Under the pieces are notes generated by a model, which saw nothing but the letters and a program-made list of their open reading frames with translations, was not told where the DNA came from and made no database searches. Shown here in pieces: positions 34,500 through 45,067 of a stretch of DNA of 64,000 nt. Both the position numbers and the translations under genes were made by a program. How positions within the stretch are numbered: position 1 is the first letter of the stretch; the number at the start of each line of letters is the position of its first letter. Source of the stretch: Archangium primigenium (GTDB lineage: Bacteria > Myxococcota > Myxococcia > Myxococcales > Myxococcaceae); contig NZ_JADWYI010000001.1 in the NCBI RefSeq assembly GCF_016904885.1, positions 2,604,001 to 2,668,000 on the forward strand, given 5' to 3'.

Positions 34500-35686
34500 G
34501 CGTCCTCCTCCATGGGGCTGTCCAGCTCGGAGTCCGTCCCTTCCTCGGCGGCGAAGCGCACCAGGGCGTGCAGGGGCACGAACACCTCGTGGCCGTCCTC
34601 GCCGACGATGAGGTCGAAGCGGCCCACCACGCGCAGACGCATGACGAGCTGGATGCCGTTGCGCAGCGTGAGCCGCACGAGCTTGCCCTGGTGGACGAGG
34701 AACGGGCGGGGGTCGGAGAAGGGCCGCTTGTCGGGCTGACGCGCGACGCTGGCGGGCTTCTGGGTGAGCTTGGGGTCGCGCTCCAGGTGGGGCATGAGCT
34801 GCTCCCAGTCCGAGCGGCGCGTGAGCAGCACCACCTGGAGCTTCTCCTGCCGGCCGCTGCGTCCGAGCACGAAGGAGATGGGCTCCACGCTGGCCAGGGT
34901 GTCGAGCACGGTGCGCTCGCCGAGCACCACGGACAGCTCCGTCTTGCCTTCCATGCGCTCCTGGATGAAGGCGCTCACCGCGGTGTCATCCACCTCGCCG
35001 CGCGCCGTCTTCACGGCCGCCTTGCGCTGGGTGCGCTCCTTGCGCGCGAGGAACTCGGCCACCGTCAGGCCGCTCTGCAGCACGCCGAAGCCGTCCGGCA
35101 GGGACAGGCCGGGGTTCTGGGTCATCAGCGCGTACACCTGGTCGAAGCGCTTGGCCTCCTCGGCGTGCAGCTTGCGCCAGATGCGGCACTTCATCTTCCC
35201 CTCGAGCTCGCCCTTGGCGATGCGCGCGGGCACGTGCTCCTTGGTCGCCAGCGCGAGGATCTGCTCGGCGGTGGGCGGGGGCCGGGGCGTGCGGGGACGG
35301 CTGAAGGCGCCTCCGGGACGCGCGCCCATGCCACCCGGCGCGGAGGGCCGCGGACCCGGGGACACCGACCGGGGCGCCACCGGCACCGCGGTCGCGGGAC
35401 GGGGCACGGCGGCCTCGACGACGGGACGCGGAGGCTCTGCGGAGGCGGGCGCCACGGCAGGCCGAGGCGCCGGGGCCACCGCGCTGGGCGCGGGCGCGGG
35501 TGTGGGCGTTGGCGCGGGCCGGGGCGCGGGCGCCGGGGCCGCCGCGCTGGGCGTGGGGGTGGGCCGGGGCGTGGGCCTCGGGCTCACCGCGGGGGCTGGC
35601 GTGGGCGCGGCCGTCCCGGGGGCGGACGCCGGGCGCCGGATGACTTCGACCGTGGGCAGGACCCGCCGTGTCTTCCGATCATTCAC
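34496..35686 (-). CDS. Pro-rich protein with C-terminal Hfq/Sm-like domain (putative RNA binding)
   Basis: A 396-residue cytoplasmic protein with three parts. Residues 1-135 are a disordered Pro/Ala/Thr linker. Residues 136-240 are a helical, basic domain (ILALATKEHVPARIAKGELE, CRIWRKLHAEEAKRFDQVYA). The C terminus has two beta-rich stretches. The last, about 336-378 (LVRLTLRNGIQLVMRLRVVG, RFDLIVGEDGHEVFVPLHAL, VRF), lines up with Hfq/Sm: an Sm1-like NGIxL, then V-x-RFDLIV and a final HAL like the KHAI of Hfq. An earlier stretch (TELSVVLGERTVLDTLASVE) may be a degenerate second copy. I know of no function for it. An RNA-binding role is inferred from this alignment by eye. It is coupled to a cupredoxin lipoprotein. 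Confidence 0.7.
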   Translation of the reverse strand: MNDRKTRRVLPTVEVIRRPASAPGTAAPTPAPAVSPRPTPRPTPTPSAAAPAPAPRPAPTPTPAPAPSAVAPAPRPAVAPASAEPPRPVVEAAVPRPATAVPVAPRSVSPGPRPSAPGGMGARPGGAFSRPRTPRPPPTAEQILALATKEHVPARIAKGELEGKMKCRIWRKLHAEEAKRFDQVYALMTQNPGLSLPDGFGVLQSGLTVAEFLARKERTQRKAAVKTARGEVDDTAVSAFIQERMEGKTELSVVLGERTVLDTLASVEPISFVLGRSGRQEKLQVVLLTRRSDWEQLMPHLERDPKLTQKPASVARQPDKRPFSDPRPFLVHQGKLVRLTLRNGIQLVMRLRVVGRFDLIVGEDGHEVFVPLHALVRFAAEEGTDSELDSPMEEDA

Positions 35687-35731
35687 GTTCGTAGGCTACC
35701 TGTGCGCGAGCGGCCTGGGGGAGGTCCATGC

Positions 35732-36148
35732 TCACGGCTGCTGGAGGGACTGCGTAAGGTCAATCTTCCATCCGGATGGCTCACGGACCATCTGGACCTG
35801 TCTTGTGACACCCGAGGAAACCACGCTCACCTTGGCCGTGTCCCCACTCTCGCCCGCCAGCGTGACCTCCGCAACATCCGCCGGGGGTGGAATATTCGAT
35901 AGAAAGAACGCCAGGGGGTCGGCCTTCACGGCGCCCGAGGAGGCCTGGGCCACGGCCTGGGCCCGGGCGAGCAGGGCGTCCTGGGAGGCCTGGGAGAGGG
36001 TGGCGTAGGCGGTCTTCTCATCGCCGCGCTGCACCGAGCGCAGGAAGGTCTGGTAGGCCCGCACCGGGGTCTCGTAGCTGGGCCGGTTGCAGCCCGCGAG
36101 GGTCGGCATGGTCAGCAGGAGCAGCAGGGAGGCGAGCTTCAGGCGCAT
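35732..36148 (-). CDS. Small NTF2/DUF4878-like lipoprotein
   Basis: A 138-residue lipoprotein: MRLKLASLLLLLTMPTLAGC, lipobox LAGC, lipidated Cys20. The mature part begins with helices (PVRAYQTFLRSVQRGDEKTA, YATLSQASQDALLARAQAVA) and ends in strands (AEVTLAGESGDTAKVSVVSS, GVTRQVQMVREPSGWKIDLT), as in DUF4878/NTF2-like lipoproteins where a cone-shaped domain binds unknown ligands. It is likely anchored in the outer membrane. It lies between the Sm-like gene and the diguanylate cyclase gene, all reading the same way, with 45-base gaps, so it could share their transcript. Confidence 0.8.
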   Translation of the reverse strand: MRLKLASLLLLLTMPTLAGCNRPSYETPVRAYQTFLRSVQRGDEKTAYATLSQASQDALLARAQAVAQASSGAVKADPLAFFLSNIPPPADVAEVTLAGESGDTAKVSVVSSGVTRQVQMVREPSGWKIDLTQSLQQP

Positions 36149-36193
36149 GATCCTCTGATGTAGGCCAAAGCGCCGCGCTCGCCAAGAGGCTCC

Positions 36194-37270
36194 TCACTCG
36201 GGGGCATCCCCGGTGTACTGACGGACGCAATTGCGGCCGGCGGCCTTGGCGGCGTAGAGGCAGTTGTCGGCCTCGCGCAGCAGGTCCTCGGTGGCCAGCA
36301 GCGTCCGGTCGGGCACACTGGCCACGCCCAACGAGGCGGTGCAGCGCACGTCCTGGCGCGTGCCGTCCGAGGTGCGGTGCTCCAGGACCACCGAGGCGAT
36401 GGCGTCGCGGATGCGCTCGCACGCCCCGAGCGCCTCGCGGGGGCCTGTCTCCGGCAGGAGGGCGATGAACTCCTCGCCGCCGTAGCGCGCCACGAAGTCC
36501 ACCTCGCGCAGCCGACCGCGCACCGCCTTGGCCACCCGGCGCAGCACCTCGTCGCCGAAGGGGTGGCCGTAGGTGTCGTTGAGCCGCTTGAAGTGATCGA
36601 TGTCCATCATCACCAGCGACAGGGGCGAGCGGTAGCGCGAGGAGCGGGCGAACTCCTCGCCCAGGCGCTCCTCGAAGTAGCGCCGGTTGTAGAGCCCGGT
36701 GAGCGCGTCGATGCGCGTGAGGTTGAGCAGCTCCTCGCGCTTCTGGGCCAGCTCCTTGTTGGCCCGGTCCAGCTCCCGGTTCTTGAAGTCCAGCTCCCGG
36801 TTCTTCTCCACCAGGGCGTCCTGGAGCACCTTGAGCCGCAGCATGGACTTCACGCGCGCGGACAGCTCCAGCATGTCGAAGGGCTTGACCAGGTAGTCGT
36901 CCGCGCCCAGCTCCAGGCCCTCCACCTTGCCGGCCGCCTGGCGCGCCGTCACGAGGATGATGGGGATGAAGCCGAAGCCGCCCTCGCCGCTGTTGGCCTT
37001 GATGATGCGGCACACCTCCACGCCGCCCAGCCGGGGCATCTCCACGTCCATGATGATGAGGTCCGGCCGCGACTCGCGCAGCGAGCGCAGGGCCTCGGTG
37101 CCGTCGTGCGCCTCGCGGAAGCGGTAGCCGGGGCCCGTGAGCCCCTCGCGCACGTGCTGGATGTTGGCCGGATCATCGTCGACGAGCAGGATGGTGCGAT
37201 CGGCGAGGGGATGCGGGACCGGGGCCCGGCGTGTGTCCTCCGCCCTCTTTGTCGTCATTGCTTCCGCCAT
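36194..37270 (-). CDS. Response regulator-GGDEF diguanylate cyclase
   Basis: A 358-residue PleD-like protein. Residues 25-145 are a receiver domain: TILLVDDDPANIQHV (acidic pocket), DLIIMDVEMPRLGG (phospho-acceptor Asp), ILVTAR (Thr) and DYLVKPFD (Lys). A coiled coil (LVEKNRELDFKNRELDRANK) links it to a GGDEF domain: LTRIDALTGLYNRRYFEERL, MMDIDHFKRLNDTYGHPFGD and RYGGEEF as the active A-site. REVD five residues before GGEEF is an intact RxxD inhibitory site, so c-di-GMP feedback is likely. Phosphorylation should drive dimerisation and c-di-GMP synthesis. No kinase is adjacent. c-di-GMP controls motility, pili and development in myxobacteria. ATG at 37270 was chosen over an upstream in-frame start for domain fit. 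Confidence 0.93.
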   Translation of the reverse strand: MAEAMTTKRAEDTRRAPVPHPLADRTILLVDDDPANIQHVREGLTGPGYRFREAHDGTEALRSLRESRPDLIIMDVEMPRLGGVEVCRIIKANSGEGGFGFIPIILVTARQAAGKVEGLELGADDYLVKPFDMLELSARVKSMLRLKVLQDALVEKNRELDFKNRELDRANKELAQKREELLNLTRIDALTGLYNRRYFEERLGEEFARSSRYRSPLSLVMMDIDHFKRLNDTYGHPFGDEVLRRVAKAVRGRLREVDFVARYGGEEFIALLPETGPREALGACERIRDAIASVVLEHRTSDGTRQDVRCTASLGVASVPDRTLLATEDLLREADNCLYAAKAAGRNCVRQYTGDAPE

Positions 37271-37436
37271 GTCGCAGCCACCTGTCCCCCGAAGTCCGAG
37301 CGAACCGCGTGGTGGCTGGATTCTTCCCTGATCCCGGCGTGCTGCCAAGTCGCCGCCCCGGCTTCCCGCCGGACGGGCCCCACCCGGAGTCTCTCCAGGG
37401 TCTCCCCGGACGGACCCCGGGCGGAACTGGCACGTG

Positions 37437-38057
37437 TCAGGACGGCTTGCGCAGGCGGGCCCGGTAGACGGGCTCGCCGCTCACGAGGTAGCGCCGCTCG
37501 CGCGTGGAGGGGGCCTCCTCGGGATCGTACGGGTGGAAGACGCCCGCGCCCAGCGGGTTGACGAAGCCGGCCCCCTCGAGGATGGAGAGCATGTTGACGG
37601 CGCGGTCCTGCACGTCGGTGCGCATGTCGAACAGGCCCCCGGGCTTCATCTTCTCGAGCATGAGCCGCGCGAAGTCCGGCTGCACCACGGCGCGCTTGAA
37701 GTGGGCGCGCTTCCACCAGGGGTCGGGAAACTGCAGGTGGATGGCGTCGAGCGAGCCCGCGGCGAAGAGGCGCGGCACCACCGAGCGCGCATCGGCCTCC
37801 AGCACGCGCAGGTTGCGCAGGCCCTGCTTCTGGGCGCGGTCCTGGGTGTCGCGCGCGTACTTCTTGCGCCACTCGAAGGCCACGAAGCGCACGCCGGGGT
37901 TGCGGCGGCAGTACTCCAGGGCATGGCCTCCGGCGCCCGAGCCGATCTCCAGCTCCAGGGGTCCGGAGAAGCCGAACTCGGCGTCCCAGTCGGGCGGGGT
38001 GTCCAGGTTGGCCAGGTGCAGGCCCACGGGGTCGGGGAGCAGGGGAGGACGGGGCAT
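37437..38057 (-). CDS. trmB: tRNA (guanine-N7-)-methyltransferase
   Basis: A 206-residue SAM-dependent enzyme that makes m7G46 in tRNA variable loops. LELEIGSGAGGHALEYCRRN is motif I (SAM binding), VRFVAFEWRKKYARDTQDRA carries the acidic ribose contact, RVLEADARSVVPRLFAAGSL follows, and LQFPDPWWKRAHFKRAVVQP is the PDPW-K-H-RR tRNA-binding signature. It ends with TRERRYLVSGEPVYRARLRK, where T-x-R/ExRYL is also diagnostic. ATG at 38057 (MPRPPLLPDPVG) gives the family length; an in-frame extension upstream looks non-coding. It diverges from ribF across 94 bases. Confidence 0.92.
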   Translation of the reverse strand: MPRPPLLPDPVGLHLANLDTPPDWDAEFGFSGPLELEIGSGAGGHALEYCRRNPGVRFVAFEWRKKYARDTQDRAQKQGLRNLRVLEADARSVVPRLFAAGSLDAIHLQFPDPWWKRAHFKRAVVQPDFARLMLEKMKPGGLFDMRTDVQDRAVNMLSILEGAGFVNPLGAGVFHPYDPEEAPSTRERRYLVSGEPVYRARLRKPS

Positions 38058-38138
38058 GTCGCTCAAGGAACGGGGAACGGGGGGCCTCTTCTCACGGGGC
38101 GAGGCGCTCTGGCCAGGGCAAAGCGACGCCATTGGCGC

Positions 38139-38144
38139 TATACC
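38139..38144 (+). promoter_or_regulatory. -10-like TATACC directly before ribF
   Basis: TATACC ends 7 bases before the ribF ATG, so transcription would start at or beside the start codon (leaderless message). A GC-rich tract, not a clear Shine-Dalgarno sequence, separates them. Confidence 0.3.
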
Positions 38145-38151
38145 GGGGCGC

Positions 38152-39078
38152 ATGAAGCTCTTTCACGGACTGGCCGAGGCCCGGCAGCTCGCCGGGTGCG
38201 CGCTCGCGCTGGGCAACTTCGATGGTGTCCACCTGGGCCACCAGGCGCTCTTCGCCGAGGCGCGGCGGCACGGCGTGCCCGTGGCCGTGCTCACCTTCCA
38301 GCCCCACCCGGGCAAGGTGCTGCAGCCGGACCTGGCGCCCAAGCTCATCACGCTCTTGCCGCGCAAGCTGGAGCTCCTCGCCGAGCAGGGCCTGGACGCC
38401 GCCGTGGTGCAGCCCTTCACCCGCGACTACGCCCGGCTCACCCCGGAGGCCTTCGAGGCGTCGCTCCTGGACGCCCTGGGCGCGCGCCACCTCGTGGTGG
38501 GCTACGACTTCACCTACGGCGCCGCGCGCGCGGGCAGCGTGGACACCCTGCGCGAGGCCGCGGCGGCCCGCGGCGCCCAGGTCCACCGCGTGGCGCCCGT
38601 CACCGTGGACGGGCTCATCGCCTCCTCCTCCAAGGTGCGCGAGTACATCCTCGAGGGCCGGGTGGGCGCGGCGGAGCGGCTGCTCGGGCGGCCCTTCGAT
38701 CTGGACGGCACCGTCGTCACCGGCCATGGCCGCGGGCGGGGCATCGGCTTTCCCACCGCCAACGTGGACACCCAGAACGAGCTGCGGCCCGCGCCGGGCG
38801 TGTACGCCATCCGTGTCCGGCTGGGGGACACTCCCCCGGGCACCTGGCTGCCAGGCGTGGCCAATATCGGTGTCAAACCCACCTTCGGGGTCAACGAGGT
38901 CACCATCGAGGCGCACCTCCTGGACTTCAACGCGGACCTGTACGGGAGGGACTTGCGCGTGCAGTTCCTGGACCGGCTGCGTCCCGAGCGGCGTTTTGGC
39001 TCGGTGGCCGAACTCGTGGGACAAATCAAGCGGGACGTCGAGGCCGCCCGGGCGGTCATCGCCCGGGCGTCCGGGTGA
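38152..39078 (+). CDS. ribF: Bifunctional riboflavin kinase/FAD synthetase
   Basis: A 308-residue enzyme converting riboflavin to FMN and FMN to FAD. The N-terminal nucleotidyltransferase has LALGNFDGVHLGHQALFAEA (the HxGH-type motif GVHLGHQ), VLTFQPHPGKVL and VVGYDFTYGAARAG, IASSSKVREYILEGRVGAAE (ISSTxVR-type). The C-terminal kinase has VVTGHGRGRGIGFPTANVDT, the PTAN motif, and GVANIGVKPTFGVNEVTIEA. Length and motif spacing are complete. It precedes the pilus cluster but is separated from pilB by a promoter, so it is probably its own unit. Confidence 0.96.
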   Translation: MKLFHGLAEARQLAGCALALGNFDGVHLGHQALFAEARRHGVPVAVLTFQPHPGKVLQPDLAPKLITLLPRKLELLAEQGLDAAVVQPFTRDYARLTPEAFEASLLDALGARHLVVGYDFTYGAARAGSVDTLREAAAARGAQVHRVAPVTVDGLIASSSKVREYILEGRVGAAERLLGRPFDLDGTVVTGHGRGRGIGFPTANVDTQNELRPAPGVYAIRVRLGDTPPGTWLPGVANIGVKPTFGVNEVTIEAHLLDFNADLYGRDLRVQFLDRLRPERRFGSVAELVGQIKRDVEAARAVIARASG

Positions 39079-39133
39079 ACTTTTCCCGAGTGGATTCAAT
39101 GGCTTGCTGGGAGGAGGGGGCCGCCTGGACGCC

Positions 39134-39163
39134 TTGACAGGCCCGCGTCTCCCTCTCTTTAAT
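39134..39163 (+). promoter_or_regulatory. Promoter of the pilB operon
   Basis: Perfect TTGACA (39134-39139), an 18-base spacer and TTTAAT (39158-39163, 5 of 6 to TATAAT): the best sigma-70 match in the window. The predicted start near 39170 gives a leader of about 90 bases before pilB. Confidence 0.65.
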
Positions 39164-39261
39164 CCCGGTGCTCATGCGCTGATGTCTTCGCGCATCCGTG
39201 GCCGTGCTCCGTGACATCCCACGGGCGCGGTCACTTCATCCCCACGCTTCGAGGCTTCTGA

Positions 39262-40965
<1,704 letters not shown>

Positions 40966-41014
40966 CGCCCCCCGCGCAGTCCGCCTCCCCCCAACTCCCC
41001 GAAGGACGGTTTTC

Positions 41015-42122
<1,108 letters not shown>

Positions 42123-42124
<2 letters not shown>

Positions 42125-42134
42125 TTCGCGAATT
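42123..42134. repeat. 12-bp perfect palindrome AATTCGCGAATT between pilT and pilC
   Basis: It starts at the pilT stop codon, 41 bases upstream of pilC, in a locally AT-richer patch that also contains TAGAAT at about 42148. It could be an operator for an internal pilC promoter; no -35 box is evident. Confidence 0.35.
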
Positions 42135-42174
42135 TCAACCGCGGCGATAGAATGCGGTCCCTCTCGGAGGCCTG

Positions 42175-43431
42175 ATGGCTGCAACGGCAACCACGAAATC
42201 CACTGCTCAGAAGTCGAAGAACACGGCCCAGTTTCTCTGGGAGGCCAAGACCAAGTCTGGCGAGACCAAGAAGGGCGAAATGGAGGCCTCGGATCTCGAG
42301 GCCGTCAACGCCCGGCTCAAGTCGCTCGGTCTCAATCCGGTCAAGGTCCGCCGCAAGGGCCTGCTCGACTCCGACCTGAACCTCTCGCTCGGCACGGGCG
42401 TGACGGGCAAGGACATCCTCATCTTCACCCGGCAGTTCGCCACGATGATCGACGCCGGCCTGCCGCTGGTGCAGTGCCTCGACATCCTCGGCAGCCAGAT
42501 GGACAACCCGGCCTTCCGCAAGGTCGTGTTCGCCATCAAGAACAAGGTGGAGCAGGGCTCCACCTTCGCCGACGCCCTGGGAGACCATCCCAAGGTGTTC
42601 GACGAGCTCTTCGTGCAGCTGTGCGCGGCGGGTGAGGTCGGCGGTATTCTCGACAACATCCTCAACCGGCTCGCGGCCTACCGCGAGAAGAACGAGAAGC
42701 TCAAGCGCAAGGTCAAGAGCGCCATGACCTACCCGGTCATCGTTCTGTGCGTGGCCTTCGGCGTGACGGCGCTGCTGCTCCTCAAGGTGACGCCGGTGTT
42801 CGCCAAGATGTTCTCGGACTTCGGTCAGGCGCTGCCGGCGCCCACCCAGTTCGTGGTGGACATGTCGGCGTGGGCCCAGGCCTATGCCCTCTACGTCTTC
42901 ATCGGCGTGGGCATCTTCGTGGGTCTGTTCTCCTGGACCTACAACCAGCCCCAGGGCCGGCGCTTCCTCGACAAGGCCTTCCTGCTGGCGCCCATCTTCG
43001 GGCCCGTCATCCGCAAGGTGGCCGTGGCGCGCTTCACCCGCACGCTCGGCACGATGATCTCCTCGGGCGTGCCCATCCTGGACGCCCTGGACGTGACGGC
43101 GAAGACGGCCGGCAACCGCTCGGTGGAAGAGGCCATCTACTACGTGCGTGGGAAGATCGCCGAGGGCAAGAACATCGCGGGTCCGCTCTTGGAGACCAAG
43201 GTGTTCCCCCCCATGGTGGTGCAGATGATCGGCGTGGGTGAGGCCACGGGCGCCATGGACACCATGCTCAACAAGATCGCCGACTTCTACGACGACGAGG
43301 TCGACACGGCCGTGGCGGGTCTCACGGCGATGATCGAACCGTTGATGATGGTGTTCCTCGGCGGCGTGGTCGGTGGCTTCCTCATCTCCATGTACCTGCC
43401 CATCTTCCAGATCGCCGGTGCCGTTAAGTAG
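42175..43431 (+). CDS. pilC: Type IV pilus inner-membrane platform protein PilC
   Basis: A 418-residue polytopic protein of the GspF/PilC family that couples PilB/PilT to the growing pilus. Two repeated cytoplasmic GspF domains carry FTRQFATMIDAGLPLVQCLD and FTRTLGTMISSGVPILDALD, each followed by membrane helices (YPVIVLCVAFGVTALLLLKV, YALYVFIGVGIFVGLFSWTY, MVFLGGVVGGFLISMYLPIF). The N terminus (FLWEAKTKSGETKKGEMEAS) matches other PilC proteins. The gene begins with a good ribosome site (GGAGG) and its 3' end overlaps the start of pilS by 14 bases. Confidence 0.98.
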   Translation: MAATATTKSTAQKSKNTAQFLWEAKTKSGETKKGEMEASDLEAVNARLKSLGLNPVKVRRKGLLDSDLNLSLGTGVTGKDILIFTRQFATMIDAGLPLVQCLDILGSQMDNPAFRKVVFAIKNKVEQGSTFADALGDHPKVFDELFVQLCAAGEVGGILDNILNRLAAYREKNEKLKRKVKSAMTYPVIVLCVAFGVTALLLLKVTPVFAKMFSDFGQALPAPTQFVVDMSAWAQAYALYVFIGVGIFVGLFSWTYNQPQGRRFLDKAFLLAPIFGPVIRKVAVARFTRTLGTMISSGVPILDALDVTAKTAGNRSVEEAIYYVRGKIAEGKNIAGPLLETKVFPPMVVQMIGVGEATGAMDTMLNKIADFYDDEVDTAVAGLTAMIEPLMMVFLGGVVGGFLISMYLPIFQIAGAVK

Positions 43432-45046
43432 CAACGTCGGTCGTTTCCTCGCCGCGCCTCCGCAGCCTCACACGCTGCGGAAGCGCCTGGTGTGGCTCGC
43501 CGTGTTCCGCACGGTGGCCGTCAGCCTGTCGCTGGTCGCCGTCGCGGTGCGCCTGTTCCTGCAGCCGCTGGCGGAGCCCAGCGGCGCGGACAAGCTGACC
43601 TTCACCGTCATCGGGCTCGTCTACCTCTTCACGCTCGTCTGCGGCCTGATGCTGCGCGGCGGCTGGGCGGTGCGCCTCGCGGCGGTGGTGCAGGTGGTGG
43701 GCGACCTGCTCGTCGCCTCGGTGCTCGTCCTGCTCACGGGCGTGGGCGACAGTCCCCTGACCTTCCTCTACCTGCTGGCCGTCATCGGCGCGAGCATCGT
43801 GCTCGATGGCCGCGGTGCCCTGGTGGCCGCCGGCGCGAGCGCGCTCGCCTATTCCCTCCTGCTGGTGGCCGTGCGGGCGCGTTGGCTCGAGGCCCCCTCG
43901 GGCATGGGCAACCTCAGCCAGCAGCGGCTGCTCTTCCTGGTGGGCAGCAACCTCTTGGCGCTCGTGCTCATCGCGGTGCTGGCGGGCTACCTGACCCGGC
44001 AGCTCTCGGACACGGGCGGCCGGCTGTCCGAGCGCGAGGCGGACCTCAAGAACCTGGACCTGTTGCAGCGGCAGATCCTCGCCTGCATGCCCTCGGGGCT
44101 CATCACCTGCGATGCCCGGGGCCGCGTCACCTTCGTCAACCGCGCCGCCCACGCCATCCTCGGCCTGGAGGGCGCGGCGCCCTTCCTCGACACCCCCGTG
44201 GAGTCCCTGCTGCCCGGGGCCCTGGGCACGGATGTCCACCAGCGCCGCCGCGAGCTGTCCGTGCAGACGCGCGCGGGCCCCCGCACGCTCGGGCTGACGG
44301 TGACGGGCCTGGAGGGCACCGGGGGCGGCACGCTCGTCGTCTTCCAGGACCTGACCGAGCTGCGCCGCATCGAGAATGACCTGCGGCGCGCGGACCAGCT
44401 CGCCTCGCTCGGGACGCTGTCCGCGCAGCTCGCGCATGAAATCCGCAACCCCCTGGCCGCCATGCGGGGCTCGGCGCAACTGCTCGTCCAGGCGCCGGAC
44501 GTGGACCCCACCTCGGCGCGGCTCGTGGACATCCTGCTGCGCGAGTCGGATCGGCTCTCCAAGCTGGTGGACGACTTCCTGCGCTTCGCCCGTCCGCCCC
44601 CGCCGCTCAAGCGGGAGCTGGACCTGGCGGTCCTCGCGCGGGAGACGGTGGAGATGCTGCGGGCGGATCCGCTCGCCGGCCAGGTCCGCCTGGAGCAGGC
44701 CCTGACGCCCCTGCGGGTGAGCGTGGACGCGGATCAGATCCGCCAGGTGCTCATCAACCTCTTGCGCAATGCCTTCCAGGCCGCGGGGCCCGGGGGGCGC
44801 GTGCGGGTGGAGCTGCGCGAGGCGGACGGGCAGGGGCGGCTGAGCGTCTGGGACTCGGCGGGGAGCATCCCCGAGGCTCATTTGTCGCGCATCTTCGAGC
44901 CGTTCTTCAGCACGCGCGAGGGAGGGACCGGGTTAGGGTTGTCCACGGCGCATTCCCTCGTGCGCGCGCATGGCGGAACCCTTCGGGTCTCGTCCTCGCC
45001 GCGGGACGGGACGGAGTTCCTCATCCATCTGCCCCCGCGGGGATGA
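43418..45046 (+). CDS. pilS: Sensor histidine kinase PilS
   Basis: A 542-residue membrane kinase. GTG at 43418, inside the end of pilC, gives VPLSSNVGRFLAAPPQPHTL before six transmembrane helices (residues 25-190; for instance VQVVGDLLVASVLVLLTGVG and NLLALVLIAVLAGYLTRQLS). A PAS domain follows (ILACMPSGLITCDARGRVTF), then HisKA with the phospho-accepting His in LAHEIRNPLAAMRGSAQ and an HATPase with INLLRNAFQAA (N box), WDSAGSIPEAHLSRIFEPFF and GGTGLGLSTAHSLV (G2). The usual DNGxG G1 motif reads DSAGSIP, which may affect ATP binding. By homology it signals to PilR to control pilA. It overlaps pilC and precedes pilR by 21 bases. Confidence 0.95.
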   Translation: MPLSSNVGRFLAAPPQPHTLRKRLVWLAVFRTVAVSLSLVAVAVRLFLQPLAEPSGADKLTFTVIGLVYLFTLVCGLMLRGGWAVRLAAVVQVVGDLLVASVLVLLTGVGDSPLTFLYLLAVIGASIVLDGRGALVAAGASALAYSLLLVAVRARWLEAPSGMGNLSQQRLLFLVGSNLLALVLIAVLAGYLTRQLSDTGGRLSEREADLKNLDLLQRQILACMPSGLITCDARGRVTFVNRAAHAILGLEGAAPFLDTPVESLLPGALGTDVHQRRRELSVQTRAGPRTLGLTVTGLEGTGGGTLVVFQDLTELRRIENDLRRADQLASLGTLSAQLAHEIRNPLAAMRGSAQLLVQAPDVDPTSARLVDILLRESDRLSKLVDDFLRFARPPPPLKRELDLAVLARETVEMLRADPLAGQVRLEQALTPLRVSVDADQIRQVLINLLRNAFQAAGPGGRVRVELREADGQGRLSVWDSAGSIPEAHLSRIFEPFFSTREGGTGLGLSTAHSLVRAHGGTLRVSSSPRDGTEFLIHLPPRG

Positions 45047-45067
45047 GGAAGAAGGAGAGCGAGAGCC

